A DNA stretch of 64,000 bases from Spiribacter halobius. Its GTDB lineage: Bacteria; Pseudomonadota; Gammaproteobacteria; Nitrococcales; Nitrococcaceae. Below are positions 22,923 through 31,790 of the stretch, piece after piece. The stretch is taken from contig NZ_CP086615.1 of the NCBI RefSeq assembly GCF_020883455.1, forward strand, positions 1,116,001 to 1,180,000. The letters are read 5' to 3'. A program made the position numbers and the translations under genes. A model generated the notes under the pieces. It saw only the letters and a program-made list of their open reading frames with translations, was not told where the DNA came from and made no database searches. Each line of letters opens with the position of its first letter. Within the stretch, counting starts at the first letter, position 1.

Positions 22923-24119
22923 TCAGCCCTTGGGGATGTCCTTGGAGGGGTCCATGAAGGGCTTTGGCACCACCACGGCGTGCTGGCGACCGGACTGGGT
23001 GTCGATCAGCAGCTCGGTGCCGAGCTCGGTGTAGTCGATCGGCACCATGGCGTAGCCGATGTTCTTGTCCAGTCGCGGCGAGCGGCAGGCGGAAGTGACC
23101 TGGCCGATGCGCTCCTCGCGGGTGCTGTGCACCGGGAAGACGTCAATCATGGAGCCGTCGGTGAAGCAGCCGACACTCGGGCCGTCGATCTCCACGCCCA
23201 CCAGCTTGCGCTTCGGCCCCTCCGCCTTGACCTTCTCCAGCGCGGCGCGGCCGATGAAGTCCTCGCTGTGGCGCAGGTCGACCATCCAGTCGTAGCCCAT
23301 GCCCACCTCGAAGGGGTTGGTGTCGTACCAGATGTCGCAGCCGAAGGCGAGAATGGCCCCTTCGATGCGGCGCATGTGGCAGGGTCCGATCACCTGCATG
23401 CCCTGCGGCCGGCCGGCCTCGAACACCCGGTTCCAAACGTGCTCGGCGTTGACCGTGGCGTCGCGGACGTAAATCTCGTAGCCGATCTCGCCGGTGTAGC
23501 CGGTGCGCGAGATGACCACCGGGATACCGTCGAGGGTGGTCTCCATCAGGTGGTAGTAGGGGATCTGCAGGACCTCCTCGCCGAAGAGGTCGATCATCAC
23601 CGGCTTCGCCTTCGGCCCCTGCACCTGCACCGGGGCGACGTCCACTTCCTGAATGGTGACGTCCATGCCGCTGTTGAGCGCAATGCCCTTGCACCAGAGC
23701 AGCACGTCGCTGTCGGCGAGGGAGAGCCAGAAGCAGTCCTCACGCAGGCGCAGCAGCACCGGGTCGTTGATGATGCCGCCGTCCTCGGCGGTCACGAACA
23801 CGTACTTGCACTGCCCGACCTTGCACTTGTTCATGTTGCGCGGCACGAGCTGCTGGGTGAACGCGAGCGCGTCCGGTCCGCTGATCTCGATCTGGCGCTC
23901 CACGCCCACGTCCCAGAGGGTGACGCCCTGCACCAGGGCCCAGTACTCGTCCACCGGATCGGTGTACACACGGGGATGGTAGTGATGGTTGTACACGCTG
24001 TACTTGCGCACCCCGTGGCGGCGTGAGCAGTAGAAGAAGGGCGACTTGCGGATCCGCGGGTAGAGCAGGATCTCCGGCGCCTCATGGGTGTGCTGCAAGC
24101 TCTCGATGACCTGGGACAT
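22923..24119 (-). CDS. GcvT/DmdA-like folate-dependent aminomethyl- or methyltransferase
   Basis: A 398-residue protein of the glycine-cleavage T fold. It carries TLWDVGVERQIEISGPDA near the N-terminus, IINDPVLL (the conserved ND motif), LADSDVLLW, a middle VQGPKAKPV segment, SRTGYTGEIGYEI, and a C-terminal barrel with SVGCF. The pattern resembles DMSP demethylase DmdA and relatives more than the canonical T-protein. The start at 24119 is chosen because GGAGGGG precedes it; an upstream ATG would add 11 residues. It forms an operon with the MetF-like gene and is divergent from the dimethylglycine/sarcosine operon. The substrate is not known: candidates are betaine, dimethylglycine, DMSP or another N- or S-methyl compound, with methyl transfer to THF (inference). 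Confidence 0.75.
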   Translation of the reverse strand: MSQVIESLQHTHEAPEILLYPRIRKSPFFYCSRRHGVRKYSVYNHHYHPRVYTDPVDEYWALVQGVTLWDVGVERQIEISGPDALAFTQQLVPRNMNKCKVGQCKYVFVTAEDGGIINDPVLLRLREDCFWLSLADSDVLLWCKGIALNSGMDVTIQEVDVAPVQVQGPKAKPVMIDLFGEEVLQIPYYHLMETTLDGIPVVISRTGYTGEIGYEIYVRDATVNAEHVWNRVFEAGRPQGMQVIGPCHMRRIEGAILAFGCDIWYDTNPFEVGMGYDWMVDLRHSEDFIGRAALEKVKAEGPKRKLVGVEIDGPSVGCFTDGSMIDVFPVHSTREERIGQVTSACRSPRLDKNIGYAMVPIDYTELGTELLIDTQSGRQHAVVVPKPFMDPSKDIPKG

Positions 24120-24364
24120 GGGCTTTCCCCTCCACGACGACTTGGCTACCAACCGCCCGCCCGGTGGCGGCGCGATGGCCAGACACTAGACCGGCCGCGG
24201 CACCGCCAGCCCCCCTGCAACGACAGTCACTTGCGCCTGCGCGCCAGCGCCCGCGCGCGTGTCGCTGTGGCCAAAGTCGCGGTCGCGAGGGAGCCAGTTG
24301 TGGGGGCGGGCTGCTCTACCGTTGGGTTCAACAGCAGACCGCGGCCCGCGGGGAGGAAGCCGGA

Positions 24365-25345
24365 ATGGAGAGCGCCCAGCTGCACCGCGACGCCGTCGTC
24401 ATCGATGGCCTGATCATCGCCCGCTTCGGCCGCGAGGTGTTCGAGGACATGCGTCGCGGCGGCCTCACCGCGGCCAACTGCACCTGCAGTGTCTGGGAGG
24501 GCATTCACGGCACACTGGAAAACCTGGCGTGGTGGGAGCAGGCCTTCCGCGAGCACGCGGACCTCATCCGCCCGGTGCACGGCACCGCGGACGTCCGTGC
24601 AGCGAAGGAGGAGGGCCGGACGGGCATCATCCTCGGTTGGCAGAACAGCTCCGGCATCGAGGACCGGCTCGACTTCCTGCCCCTGTTCCAGCGGCTCGGC
24701 GTGCGGGTGATCCAGATCACCTACAACACCCAGAACTACGCCGGCAGCGGCTGCTACGAGTCATCCGACTCCGGGCTTTCCGACTTCGGCCACGACCTGG
24801 TGGCGGAGATGAACCGCCTCGGCATCCTCTGCGACCTCTCCCACGTTGGCCCGCGGACCAGCCGCGACGTCATCGAGGCGTCACGGGCGCCGGTGGCCTA
24901 CACCCACTGCCTGCCGGCGGGGCTCAAGGCCCATCCGCGCAACAAGTCCGACGAGGAGCTGCGCTTCATCGCCGACCGCGGCGGCTTTGTCGGCGTCACC
25001 ATGTTCCCGCCCTTTCTCGCCAAGGGCTCCAACGCCGTAGTGGACGACTACGTCGAGGCCATCGAGTACGTCATGAACCATGCCGGCACCGCCCAGGTGG
25101 GCATCGGCACGGACTTCACCCAGGGGCACGACGAGGCCTTCTTCCACTGGATCACCCACGACAAGGGCATCGGCCGCAAGCTCACGGAGTTCGGCGAGAT
25201 CGTGAATCCCGAGGGCATGCGACGCATCGGCGATTTTCCGAATCTCACCGAGGCCATGCTGCGGCGCGGCTGGCCCGAGGAGCGGGTGCGCGGCGTGCTG
25301 GGCGAGAACTGGCTGCGCTTCCTCGGGGAGGTGTGGCAGGCATGA
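24365..25345 (+). CDS. M19 membrane-dipeptidase-like protein of the betaine catabolic cluster
   Basis: A 326-residue TIM-barrel protein of the renal-dipeptidase (M19) family and the first gene of the dgc/sox run. An orthologue is found next to dgcAB in Pseudomonas (PA5396-type). The usual N-terminal zinc motif HxD is absent: the segment reads IDGLIIA. The bridging Glu is also replaced (GWQNSSGIED). The histidines in CDLSHV and YTHCL remain, and GTDFTQG is preserved. So the binuclear zinc centre of true dipeptidases looks incomplete; it may use one metal or have a different reaction. The start ATG at 24365 follows GGAGGAAG. It overlaps the next start by 4 bp. Confidence 0.83.
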   Translation: MESAQLHRDAVVIDGLIIARFGREVFEDMRRGGLTAANCTCSVWEGIHGTLENLAWWEQAFREHADLIRPVHGTADVRAAKEEGRTGIILGWQNSSGIEDRLDFLPLFQRLGVRVIQITYNTQNYAGSGCYESSDSGLSDFGHDLVAEMNRLGILCDLSHVGPRTSRDVIEASRAPVAYTHCLPAGLKAHPRNKSDEELRFIADRGGFVGVTMFPPFLAKGSNAVVDDYVEAIEYVMNHAGTAQVGIGTDFTQGHDEAFFHWITHDKGIGRKLTEFGEIVNPEGMRRIGDFPNLTEAMLRRGWPEERVRGVLGENWLRFLGEVWQA

Positions 25346-25851
25346 GCGCGCCGGAGATCCCCATCGAGGTGGACGAGGCCACCGGGGCCTGGCTCTCCAA
25401 CGGCCTGCCCATGATCCTGCTGCCGCGCCATTTCATCGTGAACATCTGGCGCGAGCTCGCCGGCGGGCCGGGGGAGGAATCCCTGCGCGAGGCCGGTCGC
25501 CGCTCTGCCGCGGAGTGGTGCCGCAAGGAGGCGGAGCGCACCGGCGAGGACGGACCGACCGTGGTGCGTGCCTACTTCGCGAGCCTTTCCCGGCGCGGCT
25601 GGGGCCGCTTCGAGGTGCAGGCCCTGGATGGCCGTCACGGCGTCGCCCGGGTGCACGTCCACCATTCCGCCTTCGTCGCTGACGGCCGGGCCACGGCGCC
25701 GGCCTGCGGCTTCTTCGTCTCCTGGCTGGAGGGCGCCATGGCCTGGCTGGCGAGCGCCGGGGGGCATGGTTGGCTGCCGGAGGCCGTGGAGCGGCACTGC
25801 GCCGCGGCCGGCGGCGGATTCTGCGAGCTCGAGGCCCGACCGAGAGGGTAA
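25342..25851 (+). CDS. DUF5943-type conserved protein of the dgc cluster
   Basis: A 169-residue protein that in Pseudomonas lies between the M19-like gene and dgcA. The start ATG overlaps the M19-like stop (ATGA). The sequence has a short N-terminal part with PMILLPRHF, then a helical segment (AGRRSAAEWCRKEAERTGE), then a C-terminal part with cysteines in PACGFF, ERHCAAAGGGFCELEA. The CxxxxxxxC ending resembles 4-vinyl-reductase (V4R)-like domains, which bind small molecules or metals. Function is unknown. Tight coupling suggests it helps dimethylglycine demethylation or its regulation, but this is inference. Confidence 0.72.
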   Translation: MSAPEIPIEVDEATGAWLSNGLPMILLPRHFIVNIWRELAGGPGEESLREAGRRSAAEWCRKEAERTGEDGPTVVRAYFASLSRRGWGRFEVQALDGRHGVARVHVHHSAFVADGRATAPACGFFVSWLEGAMAWLASAGGHGWLPEAVERHCAAAGGGFCELEARPRG

Positions 25852-25856
25852 CTGCC

Positions 25857-27911
25857 ATGGCCCAGTACGAGCATCTCCTGAGCCCGTTCCGCCTCAAGGG
25901 CCTGACCCTGCGCAACCGTGCCGTGAGCACCGCGCACTCCGAGGTCTATGCCGAGGACGGCGTGCCCGGTGAGCGCTTCATCCGCTACCACGCCGAGAAG
26001 GCCCGGGGCGGGCTTGCGCTCACCATCATCGGCGGCTCCTCCTCGGTGGCCCGCACCAGCCCCACCACGTGGTGGAGCTCGCTGGATGTCGCCTCGGACC
26101 GCATCATCGAGCCGCTGGGCGAGCTCGCCGACGCCGTGCACGGCCACGGCGGCGCGGTCATGATCCAGCTCACCCACATGGGCCGGCGTAGCCGCTGGGA
26201 CGGCCAGAACTGGCCGCATCTCTACTCGGCGAGCGGGGTGCGCGAGCCGCTGCACCGCTCCGCCTGCAAGACCATGGAGGTGGAGGAGATCCGCCAGGTG
26301 GTGCGCGAGTATGCCGCCGCGGCGGCTCGGGTGAAGGCGGCGGGCCTGGACGGCATCGAGATCTCCGCAGCCCACCAGCACCTCATCGACCAGTTCTGGT
26401 CGCCGCGCACCAACCAGCGCACCGACGCCTACGGCGGCAGCCCGGAGAACCGGCTGCGCTTCGGCATGGAGGTGCTGGAGGCGGTGCGTGGCGCGGTAGG
26501 GGAGGACTTCATCGTCGGCCTGCGCCTCTGCGGCGACGAGTTCCATCCCGACGGTCTCGACCAGGAGGCGCTCATCGACATCGCCCGCCGCCACGCCGAC
26601 AGCGGGCTGATCGACTTTCTCAGCGTGATCGGCTCGGGCGCGGACACCCACGGCACCATCGTCAACTGCATCCCCAACATGAGCTATCCGCCGGCGCCGT
26701 TCCTCTACCTCGCCTCGGCGATCCGCTCCGAGGTGGATGTGCCGGTGATGCACGCCCAGAACATCAAGGACCCGATGTCAGCCGAACGGGCCCTGGCCGA
26801 GGGGCATGTGGACCTGGTGGGCATGACCCGCGCCCACATCGCCGACCCGCACTTCATCAACAAGCTGCGGGAAGGCGAGGAAGACCGCATCAAGCAGTGC
26901 GTCGGCGCCAACTACTGCATAGACCGCCAGTATTCCGGGCTCGACGTGCTCTGCGTGCAGAACGCCGCCACCTCCCGCGAGGCCACCATGCCGCACATCA
27001 TCGTCCGCGGCGAGCGCGAGCGCCGCGTGGTGGTGGCAGGGGGCGGCCCGGCAGGGCTCGAGGCCGCACGGGTCGCCGCCGAGCGCGGTCACCGGGTGAC
27101 GCTCTTCGAGCGCGAGGAGGACGTCGGCGGCCAGGTGGAGATCGGCGCCAAGGGCCCGGTGCGCGATCAGCTCGGCGGCATCATCCGCTGGTACCGCCTG
27201 GAGCTCGCCCGGCTGGGCGTGGACCTGCGGCTCGGCCGGGAAGCGGATGCCGGCACGGTGCTCGGCGAGGATCCGGAGGTGGTCATCATCGCCACCGGCG
27301 GGCGCCCGGACACCGGCCATCATCCCGGCTGGCGTGCCGCCGAGGGGCTCACCGTCTCCACCCACGACATCCTCACCGGTCGCGTCGCCGCCGGCGAGCG
27401 GGTGCTGGTGTTCGATGCCATCGGCGACTACCCCGGGGTGACCTGCGCCGACTTCCTCGCCGAGCGCGGCAGCCTGGTGGAGCTCGCCACTCCGGACATG
27501 GCCATCGGTGAGGATCTGGGCGGCACCACGCGCCCGGTCTATCACCGCCGCCTGCTGGAGCGGGACGTGGTGTTCACCCCCAATGTCTTCCTCAACGAGG
27601 TCTATGCCGAGGGCGACTCGCGCATCGCCGTGCTCGCCAACGAGTACACGGGCGCCGAGGAGGAGCGGGAGGTGGACCAGATCGTGGTGGAGCACGGCGT
27701 GAAGCCCGACGAGGCACTCTACTACGCGCTCAAGGACGGCAGCCGCAATGCCGGCCAGGTGGACATGGACGCCCTCTTCGACGCACGGCCGCAGCCGGAT
27801 TTCGCCGCCGACGGCACGGGCTATCTGCTCTATCGGCTGGGCGACTGCGTCTCGCCGCGCAACATCCACGGCGCCATCTACGACGCCCTGCGCCTCGTCA
27901 AGGACCTGTGA
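25857..27911 (+). CDS. dgcA: Dimethylglycine demethylase subunit DgcA
   Basis: A 684-residue flavoprotein of the trimethylamine dehydrogenase/old yellow enzyme family that, with DgcB, oxidatively demethylates dimethylglycine to sarcosine. The N-terminal FMN TIM barrel (about 1-340) has KGLTLRNRAVSTAHSE and GYLQ-equivalent HQHLIDQFWSPRTNQR. The Fe-S segment carries Cys348, Cys354 and Cys366, but position 351 is Ala (CVGANYC) where trimethylamine dehydrogenase has a fourth Cys. The C-terminal Rossmann part has VVVAGGGPAGLEAARVAAE. The product is inferred from gene order, which matches the Pseudomonas dgcAB cluster. It is 5 bp after the previous gene and overlaps dgcB by 4 bp. Confidence 0.88.
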   Translation: MAQYEHLLSPFRLKGLTLRNRAVSTAHSEVYAEDGVPGERFIRYHAEKARGGLALTIIGGSSSVARTSPTTWWSSLDVASDRIIEPLGELADAVHGHGGAVMIQLTHMGRRSRWDGQNWPHLYSASGVREPLHRSACKTMEVEEIRQVVREYAAAAARVKAAGLDGIEISAAHQHLIDQFWSPRTNQRTDAYGGSPENRLRFGMEVLEAVRGAVGEDFIVGLRLCGDEFHPDGLDQEALIDIARRHADSGLIDFLSVIGSGADTHGTIVNCIPNMSYPPAPFLYLASAIRSEVDVPVMHAQNIKDPMSAERALAEGHVDLVGMTRAHIADPHFINKLREGEEDRIKQCVGANYCIDRQYSGLDVLCVQNAATSREATMPHIIVRGERERRVVVAGGGPAGLEAARVAAERGHRVTLFEREEDVGGQVEIGAKGPVRDQLGGIIRWYRLELARLGVDLRLGREADAGTVLGEDPEVVIIATGGRPDTGHHPGWRAAEGLTVSTHDILTGRVAAGERVLVFDAIGDYPGVTCADFLAERGSLVELATPDMAIGEDLGGTTRPVYHRRLLERDVVFTPNVFLNEVYAEGDSRIAVLANEYTGAEEEREVDQIVVEHGVKPDEALYYALKDGSRNAGQVDMDALFDARPQPDFAADGTGYLLYRLGDCVSPRNIHGAIYDALRLVKDL

Positions 27912-29842
27912 GCGGCGGGATGAACGCCTGGCTGGGTCTGCTGCCGCTGCTGCTCGGTCTGGGCGCCCTTGCGTGGCGGCTGCGCGGCCGCCTCGCCCGC
28001 TGGCGCGCCGGACGCCCGGCGGCGGCGAACCTGCTGCGCGGGCTGCTGCAGGTGCCGCGGCGGTATCTGGTGGACGTCCACCACGCGGTAAGCCGAAATG
28101 CCTACCGGGCCCGGCACCGGACGGAGTCCGGCGGCTACACCGCCGTGCTCCACGTCTGTGCCGCGGGCGGGGTGGTGGCGAGCGCCGTGCTGGCGCTGCT
28201 GCTGCACCCCCTGGGCGGCCCCCCGTGGCTTGCCGGGCTGGCGGTGGCGGCCGGGCTGCTCGCCGCCAGTGGTGCCGCCCTCGATGCGGGCCGGCGCTGG
28301 CGCCGGGGACGCTCGCCGCGCCTCTCCGATGACCGCTTCGATCAGCTGCCGCTGGCCCTCGGCGCCTTCGGTCTCGGCCATGCCGGGCTCGCGCTGCCCG
28401 CCGTCGGCCTCGCAGCGGGGCCGGTGCTGGTGGCCGCCGCCTTCGCCCTCGCCGCGGCGGGCAGCGTTCTGCTCATCGGCGGCATGGCCGAAGGGCCGAT
28501 GCGTCATGCCCTGGCGGGCGTGCTCTATCTCGCCGCCCACCCGCGCCCGCAGCGCTTCGGTGGCGGCCGCGACACGGCCGCCGAGCCACTGCACCTGGAG
28601 GGCGAGACGCTGGGGGCCGACCGCGCGCAGGACTTCCCCTGGAACCGCCTGCTCGGCTTCGACGCCTGCGTGGAGTGCGGCCGCTGCGAGGTGGTCTGCC
28701 CGGCCTTCGAGGCGGGGCTGCCGCTCAATCCGAAAAAGCTCATACAGGATCTTGCCCGCGCCGGCACCGCCGCCGGCGATGCCGGCTACACCGGCCGCGG
28801 CCACCCCGACCGGCCGCCCGCCGGCAGCCACGAGCGGCTCGTCGGCGTGGACGGGATGATCGACCCGGACACCCTCTGGGCCTGCACCACCTGCCGGGCC
28901 TGCGTGGATGAGTGCCCGATGATGATCGAGCACGTCGACGCGGTGCTCGACCTGCGCCGCTTCCAGACCCTGGAGGCCGGGGCCGAGCCGCAGGCGGCGT
29001 CGAACCTGCTGGATCAGCTCCGCGCCACCGACACCATCGGCGGCCACGACCCGGCGCGGCGGCTGGACTGGGCGGTGGACCTCGCCCTCCCGCGGCTGCC
29101 GGAGCGGGGCGAGACGGATATCCTGCTCTGGCTCGGCGAGTCCGCCTACGAGCTGCGCAACCAGCGCACCCTGCGCGCTCTGGTGCGTCTGCTGCGCGCG
29201 GCCGGCGTGGATTTCGCCGTGCTCGGCGAGGCCGAGCTCGACTGCGGTGACATCGCCCGGCGTCTCGGCGACGAGGCCACCTTCCAGGACCTCGCCCGGC
29301 GCAACATCGCCACGCTCTCGCAGCACCGCTTCCGCACCATCGTTACCGCCGACCCCCATGCCCTGCACACCCTCGGCAGCGAGTATCCGGCCTTCGGCGG
29401 TCACTATGACGTCCAGCATCACACGACCTTCCTCGCGGGGCTGCTGGACGCGGGCCGCCTGCCGGTGCCCGCCGGCGGGTCGCGGCAGGCGGTCACCTAC
29501 CACGACCCCTGCTACCTCGGCCGCTATCAGGGCGAGTTCGACGCCCCGCGTCGGCTGCTCGCGCATCTGGGCCTGGAGGTGACCGAGATGGCCAAGTCCC
29601 GCGAGCGCTCCAGCTGCTGCGGCTCCGGCGGCGGGCTGGCGGTGACCGATATCCCTGGACGCCGTCGCATTGCCGACGTGCGCATGGAGCACGCCCGGGA
29701 GACCACCGCCGACACCGTGGCGGTGGCCTGCCCCCATTGCGCGGTGATGCTGGAGGGCGTGGTGCAGCCGCGGCCGGGGGTTACCGACGTGGCCGAGCTG
29801 CTTGCCGAGGCCCTCGATCAGGCCGGGGAGCGGGCGGCATGA
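27908..29842 (+). CDS. dgcB: Dimethylglycine demethylase subunit DgcB (Fe-S membrane protein)
   Basis: A 644-residue membrane-anchored iron-sulfur protein. The N-terminal third has several hydrophobic segments (about residues 5-20, 80-100, 105-120, 160-200). Two ferredoxin-type clusters follow: CVECGRCEVVCP and CTTCRACVDECP. The C-terminal part has paired CCG-type motifs (DPCYLGRY with SSCCGSGG, then CPHCAVML) as in heterodisulfide reductase-like proteins. It is thought to pass electrons from DgcA toward the quinone pool or the Etf proteins. The GTG start at 27908 overlaps the dgcA stop. Gene order and features match known dgcB. Confidence 0.88.
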   Translation: MSGGMNAWLGLLPLLLGLGALAWRLRGRLARWRAGRPAAANLLRGLLQVPRRYLVDVHHAVSRNAYRARHRTESGGYTAVLHVCAAGGVVASAVLALLLHPLGGPPWLAGLAVAAGLLAASGAALDAGRRWRRGRSPRLSDDRFDQLPLALGAFGLGHAGLALPAVGLAAGPVLVAAAFALAAAGSVLLIGGMAEGPMRHALAGVLYLAAHPRPQRFGGGRDTAAEPLHLEGETLGADRAQDFPWNRLLGFDACVECGRCEVVCPAFEAGLPLNPKKLIQDLARAGTAAGDAGYTGRGHPDRPPAGSHERLVGVDGMIDPDTLWACTTCRACVDECPMMIEHVDAVLDLRRFQTLEAGAEPQAASNLLDQLRATDTIGGHDPARRLDWAVDLALPRLPERGETDILLWLGESAYELRNQRTLRALVRLLRAAGVDFAVLGEAELDCGDIARRLGDEATFQDLARRNIATLSQHRFRTIVTADPHALHTLGSEYPAFGGHYDVQHHTTFLAGLLDAGRLPVPAGGSRQAVTYHDPCYLGRYQGEFDAPRRLLAHLGLEVTEMAKSRERSSCCGSGGGLAVTDIPGRRRIADVRMEHARETTADTVAVACPHCAVMLEGVVQPRPGVTDVAELLAEALDQAGERAA

Positions 29843-31011
29843 GCGCGCAGCCCCATGGCCGCCGGCGCCGCGACCCGCGGGCGGAGCGCGAGCAGCGCCG
29901 CCGTGGCGCGACCCGGGCGGCGGCGCAGGCCGCGGCCGAGCCGGCCCGGGGAGAGGCGTCGGCCGGAGCCCGGCGGCGGGTGGATCCGCGCGCCGAGCGC
30001 GGCGGCCGGCGGCGCCTCGAGGCGCGCGGTCGGGCCGACGCCCGCGGTGCCGCGGTGCCGGAGACCGGTCCGGGCGGACCGGTGGCTATCCGGGATCCCG
30101 CCTACTGGATCCTGGTGGTGCCGGACCAGATCGACGGCAGCCCGGACGCACGCGACCGGGAGCTGCTGGAGGCGGCCCGTCGGCTCGCCGACGCCGAGGG
30201 CGGCGCCGTGGCCGTGGTCGATCTTGGGCGAGGGGCCGGCTGGCCAGCCCTCGGCGCCGACCGGGTGGTGCGCCCCGAGCGCGCACCTCAGGACCCGCTG
30301 CCCCTGCTGGAGGCCCTCGCCGAGCAGCTCGCGCCGCGGCATGTGCTGTTCACCGAGCGGCCGGCCGCCGGTGCCGAGCTCGGGCGCCGCTACGCGGCGA
30401 GCCGGGGCGGGGCGTCGGCGCCTCATGTGCGGCGGCTCGACGACAGCTCGGTGACGGCAGCGGCGGGGCAGGGGCGCGAGGCCGTGCATTCGCCCATCCC
30501 GCCGGTGCTGCTGCTCGATGCAGGCACGGCGGAACCGCCTGCCGGCCGCCTGCATGAGGCCCGCGAGCTGCCGGCGCCGGAGGCCGGGGCGGCTGCGCCG
30601 GTGGTGGAGGATCTGGGCCCGGTGCCGGTGAACCCGGATGAGATCCCCCTCGCCGAGGCGGACTTCATCGTCAGCGCCGGCCGCGGGGTGCAGGACTTCG
30701 CTGCCTTCCAGCGGCTCGCCGAGCTGCTGGGGGCTGCCGCCGGCGCCTCGCGGCCGGTCTGCGACGCCGGCCTGATGCCCCGCGCCCGGCAGGTGGGGGC
30801 ATCGGGCACGCTGGTCTCGGCGCGCTGCTACATCGCCCTGGGCATCTCCGGCGCGCCGCAGCATCTGCAGGGCATCGCCGACTGCGAGCACGTGGTGGCG
30901 GTCAACCTGGACCCGCACTCGGAGATCATGAAGCGGGCCGATCTCGCCGTGGTGGGGGATGTGGAGGCGATCATGGCGGCGCTGTTGCGGCGCCTGGAGG
31001 CGCCGACATGA
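29839..31011 (+). CDS. etfA: Electron transfer flavoprotein alpha subunit of the dgc cluster
   Basis: A 390-residue EtfA. The FAD-binding C-terminal half has SAGRGV, VCDAGLMPR, VGASGTLVSARCYIALGISGAPQHLQGI, and KRADLAVVGD, all classic EtfA. The N-terminus carries about 70 extra residues, strongly basic with two copies of a RDPRAER-like motif, as in EtfA proteins associated with dgcAB. It takes electrons from dimethylglycine/sarcosine oxidation with EtfB. The start ATG overlaps the dgcB stop by 4 bp; an upstream in-frame alternative would fall within dgcB. Confidence 0.88.
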   Translation: MSAQPHGRRRRDPRAEREQRRRGATRAAAQAAAEPARGEASAGARRRVDPRAERGGRRRLEARGRADARGAAVPETGPGGPVAIRDPAYWILVVPDQIDGSPDARDRELLEAARRLADAEGGAVAVVDLGRGAGWPALGADRVVRPERAPQDPLPLLEALAEQLAPRHVLFTERPAAGAELGRRYAASRGGASAPHVRRLDDSSVTAAAGQGREAVHSPIPPVLLLDAGTAEPPAGRLHEARELPAPEAGAAAPVVEDLGPVPVNPDEIPLAEADFIVSAGRGVQDFAAFQRLAELLGAAAGASRPVCDAGLMPRARQVGASGTLVSARCYIALGISGAPQHLQGIADCEHVVAVNLDPHSEIMKRADLAVVGDVEAIMAALLRRLEAPT

Positions 31012-31790
31012 CCGCGCCGGTGATTGTGCTCCTCGCCGCCGGGCGCCATCCGGTGAGCGGGCGCCCGCGCCGCGCCCCCACCGATGCCCGCGCCCTGGAG
31101 CTGGCGCTGTCGCTGCCCGGCGCCCCGCCGGTGCTCGCCGTGCATGCGGGCGACCCGCTCGAGCCGGCGCTGCGCGAATACCTGGGCATGGGGCTCGTGG
31201 AGCTCACGGTCCTGGACTGCGACCCCGCGGGGGATTGCCTGCCGCCCCTGCAGGCCTGGCTGCGGGAGCAGGCGCCGGGCCTGGTGCTCACCGGCACTGC
31301 CAGCGAGCAGGGCCTCGCCAGTGGTGAGCTGCCCTACCGCCTCGCCGCGGGTCTGCAGGCCGCGGTAGTGGGCGGGGTGACCGGCCTGGAGCCCGACGGC
31401 GGGCGCTGGCGGATCACCCAGGCCCGCGCCGGCGGCCGGCGGCAGCGCCTGGCGGCGGCGGAGCCGCTGGTGGCCGCCGTGGATCCGGGTGCACCGGCGC
31501 CCCGCCCGGTGGCCTTTGCCCGGGCCCGGCGCGGGCGCATCGTTACCGAGGCACCGCCGGTGCCGGCGGCCGAGCCGCCCGCGGTGACCCTGCAGCCCGC
31601 CCGCCGGGGCGCTCGCCGCCAGCGGGTGCTGCGCGGGGTGAGCGCTGCCGAGCGGCTGCGGGCGATCAGCGGTGGTGGGGGCAGCGGCGGTCGCGTGGTG
31701 CAGGCTCGGGACCCGGACGCCGCCGCCGCGGAGATTCTCGATCAGCTGCAGCGCTGGGGCGTGGCCCTGCCGCAAAGGGGAGCCGAATAA
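31008..31790 (+). CDS. etfB: Electron transfer flavoprotein beta subunit of the dgc cluster
   Basis: A 260-residue EtfB-like protein. It has the family's AMP/FAD-interaction segments in degenerate form ([32 protein letters not shown]) and [13 protein letters not shown], equivalent to the TIAS/GPG-containing regions. It is more divergent than housekeeping EtfB, as is normal for the dgc-associated subunit. The start overlaps etfA by 4 bp, and the stop overlaps the soxB start by 1 bp. With EtfA it would carry electrons from DgcAB to the respiratory quinone pool via a separate Etf-quinone oxidoreductase that is not in this window. Confidence 0.83.
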   Translation: MTAPVIVLLAAGRHPVSGRPRRAPTDARALELALSLPGAPPVLAVHAGDPLEPALREYLGMGLVELTVLDCDPAGDCLPPLQAWLREQAPGLVLTGTASEQGLASGELPYRLAAGLQAAVVGGVTGLEPDGGRWRITQARAGGRRQRLAAAEPLVAAVDPGAPAPRPVAFARARRGRIVTEAPPVPAAEPPAVTLQPARRGARRQRVLRGVSAAERLRAISGGGGSGGRVVQARDPDAAAAEILDQLQRWGVALPQRGAE

